This document shows, in pieces, positions 62,316-64,000 of a stretch of DNA of 64,000 nucleotides. The stretch is taken from positions 1-64,000 of the forward strand of contig NZ_BMFR01000017.1 in the NCBI RefSeq assembly GCF_014638995.1, read 5' to 3'. A model generated the notes under the pieces. It was not told the DNA's origin. It saw only the letters and a program-made list of their open reading frames with translations, and made no database searches. Source of the stretch: Virgibacillus oceani. GTDB taxonomy: Bacteria > Bacillota > Bacilli > Bacillales > Amphibacillaceae. Each line of letters starts with the position of its first letter. Within the stretch, counting starts at the first letter, position 1. A program made the translations under genes and the position numbers.

Positions 62316-62966
62316 TCAACCGGTTCCGCCACCGCCTTGACCTTGTCCACTTTGGCCTTGACCTTGTTGCTGCTGGTCGCCGCCACCGCTTTGTTCAGCT
62401 TTTCCTCCATCTTTTTGTTTTCCCTGTTCTTCTGCTGCTTTTAACAATATATCAGTAATTTTTGCTTGGAATAATGGTGTTTCAAGCGTTTGTTTTATTG
62501 TTTCTTCTAAATGGGCACGGAATTTTTGTCCCTTTAATACTTCAAGAATTTGGTCGGAGATTTCGGGGTTCTGTAATAGGTCGAGCATTTGCTTTTGAAA
62601 ATCCGAATCATTCATTAATTCCTTCATCAGTTTCTTTTGCTCATCTGACATAGATTTTGCATAGGTCTTAACAAATTCCGGATCACTAAATAGCTTTTTC
62701 CACATTTCCTTACCTTTATCAGAGGCAAGAACTTCATTTAAGGATTTTTTAACGACATCTGCCTGTATGACGAGCTGTTGTTTCATTTTTTCATCGGACA
62801 GTATTTCTGTAAGTGCCTTTTTTCCATCTTCTGTTTGCAATATATCAACAACCATTTTTTTCGTTGTATCATAATCTGCTTTTTCACCAGCTGCGCTTTG
62901 TCCATTACATGCACTGAGAGTGAGTAAGGTTAAGCTTGCCAATGAAATGAGAACGAATCGAAGCAT
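62316..62966 (-). CDS. gerD: Spore germination lipoprotein GerD
   Basis: 216 aa from ATG 62966 with AGGAGG upstream; a longer frame up to 63086 is rejected. The signal peptide ends in the lipobox LSAC (Cys20). The mature part is helical and charged (LASDKGKEMWKKLFSDPEFV), as in GerD, the scaffold for germinant receptor clusters in the spore inner membrane. The last 35 residues are Gln/Gly-rich (GGGDQQQQGQGQSGQGQGGG), a low-complexity tail. Convergent with salA, divergent from kbaA. Confidence 0.93.
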   Translation of the reverse strand: MLRFVLISLASLTLLTLSACNGQSAAGEKADYDTTKKMVVDILQTEDGKKALTEILSDEKMKQQLVIQADVVKKSLNEVLASDKGKEMWKKLFSDPEFVKTYAKSMSDEQKKLMKELMNDSDFQKQMLDLLQNPEISDQILEVLKGQKFRAHLEETIKQTLETPLFQAKITDILLKAAEEQGKQKDGGKAEQSGGGDQQQQGQGQSGQGQGGGGTG

Positions 62967-63121
62967 CTGAAATCCTCCTTCCTGTACATGTTTAATATGA
63001 GAGAAAAAAGATAAAAATATGCACTTCATTAAGGAAAAAAGCGCTTGTTCGTGGTAGAATACCATTGAATGTAATTTAGCGCCCAAGAATACTTTCTTAT
63101 AAGTAAAGGAAGTATAAAATC

Positions 63122-63171
63122 TAGCGCTGTTCAGCTAGCGACATGGTAAGCCACGTCCAGCACCAGCGCTA
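63122..63171. repeat. Stem-loop next to repeat copy B
   Basis: TAGCGCT (63122-63128) pairs with AGCGCTA (63165-63171). The segment TTCAGCTAGCGAC in between resembles the TTCAGCGAC block of the palindromic family at 51114. Confidence 0.4.
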
Positions 63172-63176
63172 AAGCC

Positions 63177-63383
63177 GTGATGAACTTCCCTCACCTCCGT
63201 ACGATAAGGTCAACATCTATGCTTAAGCTCACCCGAGTTTCCTTTATCTACTGTGGTAGGAATGTTCGGTTAAAACCGCCACTTTGCGTGGCAACACCGA
63301 ACCACCCTGCATGGCAAATCTTTTCGGTGGGACGAGTAAGCGCAGTCCCAGGGTGCAGTCCACACGTCGCTAAACGGGCACTT
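63177..63383. repeat. Dispersed intergenic repeat, copy B
   Basis: Better-preserved partner of 1318-1492. Shared blocks are listed there. On the minus strand a stem GTTCGGT...GCCAC-GCAAA-GTGGC...ACCGAAC is visible (about 63262-63305), suggesting a structured element. An ORF of 76 codons crosses it, but I see no support for translation. It fills most of the gerD-kbaA gap. Confidence 0.6.
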
Positions 63384-63431
63384 GTGCTTTTGTTCAGGTA
63401 TACATAGCTTTTATGGCAGGAGGAATTAAGA

Positions 63432-64000
63432 TTGAATAGTCGTAAATGGGTAAGGCTGTTTTTAACAACCTTAGCAATTGGTGGAGCGGCTGGAATTATT
63501 ACCAGTTTTTTTGTGAAAACGGCTTCCTATACAAAATGGTTAAATCCCTTTGATTTTATGGAATTGTTAGGTTTGCTCATATTTTTTATGGGGTTAGGGT
63601 TTGTATTTAGCCTGGTAAGTCAAACCGGCTTTTTTGCTTATTTGTTTATAAATCAGTTCGGTTTGGGCCTTTTTCGTACATTTTGGCCAACAGTACAAGT
63701 ATTGCTAATCGCATTTGTAGCGTTTGATTTAGTGTATTTTCCATATAACGCAGCAGATGGAGAAGGCTCGCTTATTTTGTACATTGTTATGGCAGCGGCG
63801 ATACTCATCTACGGATGGATAATTGCAAAAATAAAAGCGAGTCAAACGAATCAACGTGCATTCATTCCGGCATTATTTTTAATGGTTGTAATGACGGCGG
63901 TAGAATGGGTCCCAGGTCTGCGTACTAGTGGAACGGATTATGCATGGTTGATGATAGTGCCTTTATTGGCATGTAATACCTATCAGCTGCTTGTGCTGCA
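63432..64000 (+). CDS. kbaA: KinB-signalling pathway activation protein KbaA, partial
   Basis: The first 189 codons, from TTG 63432 with GGCAGGAGGAATTAAGA upstream; the 3' end lies beyond the window. Multi-pass membrane protein. MGLGFVFSLVSQTGFFAYLF and FVAFDLVYFPYN match KbaA. In B. subtilis KbaA affects the KinB branch of the sporulation phosphorelay. Placement after gerD is conserved. Confidence 0.9.
   Translation, partial: MNSRKWVRLFLTTLAIGGAAGIITSFFVKTASYTKWLNPFDFMELLGLLIFFMGLGFVFSLVSQTGFFAYLFINQFGLGLFRTFWPTVQVLLIAFVAFDLVYFPYNAADGEGSLILYIVMAAAILIYGWIIAKIKASQTNQRAFIPALFLMVVMTAVEWVPGLRTSGTDYAWLMIVPLLACNTYQLLVL

Noticed and set aside
63177..63407. 76-codon ORF in the gerD-kbaA gap
   Set aside because: It lies inside the dispersed repeat, has no ribosome binding site, and its counterpart at 1318-1492 does not keep the frame.

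Overview
The window is chromosomal DNA of a low-GC Gram-positive spore former of the Bacillaceae. Gene order follows the replication-origin-proximal region of Bacillus subtilis closely: rrn - ctsR-mcsA-mcsB-clpC - radA - yacL - gltX - cysE-cysS-mrnC-rlmB-yacP - sigH - rpmG-secE-nusG - rplKA-rplJL - ybxB - rpoBC - rplGB-rpsL-rpsG-fusA-tuf - S10/spc/alpha cluster - ecfA1-ecfA2-ecfT-truA - rplM-rpsI - cwlD-salA-gerD-kbaA. Sporulation and germination genes (sigH, cwlD, gerD, kbaA), AT-rich DNA, frequent TTG/GTG starts and AGGAGG ribosome binding sites agree with this. Oceanobacillus, Virgibacillus and Lentibacillus relatives are the most likely source, but that is inference.

Layout. 1-110 is a 5S rRNA end and its terminator. 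111-1247 is an internally deleted class C-like group II intron inserted right after that terminator. 1248-2138 holds a diverged repeat and gene debris. 2139-3952 carries an unassigned toroid-like protein and an MgtC-family membrane protein. 4080-8795 is the CtsR-controlled clpC operon. 9110-18291 holds radA, yacL, aminoacyl-tRNA and RNA-processing genes (with a Cys T-box) and sigH. 18309-30957 is the secE-nusG, L11/L1, L10/L12 and RNA polymerase beta/beta' block. 31051-35928 is the str operon. 36290-50969 is the S10-spc-alpha cluster. 51351-56165 has the ECF transporter core, truA and rplM-rpsI. 56166-60174 is an accessory strip: integrase debris, an orphan intron domain V, a DoxX-like gene, a collapsed GyrI-like gene and a permease/adaptor pair. 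60242-64000 returns to the core with cwlD, salA, gerD and the start of kbaA.

Most of the window is conserved core and I found no convincing new multi-gene system. The points worth a second look are regulatory and evolutionary: an Asn at the rifampicin-contact His position of RpoB; three evenly built 19-bp dyads upstream of the S10 operon; a family of palindromic repeats at operon junctions; matching candidate L1-binding leaders before rplK and rplA; three loci (group II intron, NUDIX gene, GyrI-like gene) that have lost their middles but kept both ends; an integrase tail abutting rpsI; and the absence of disA, ispDF and map from their usual places.
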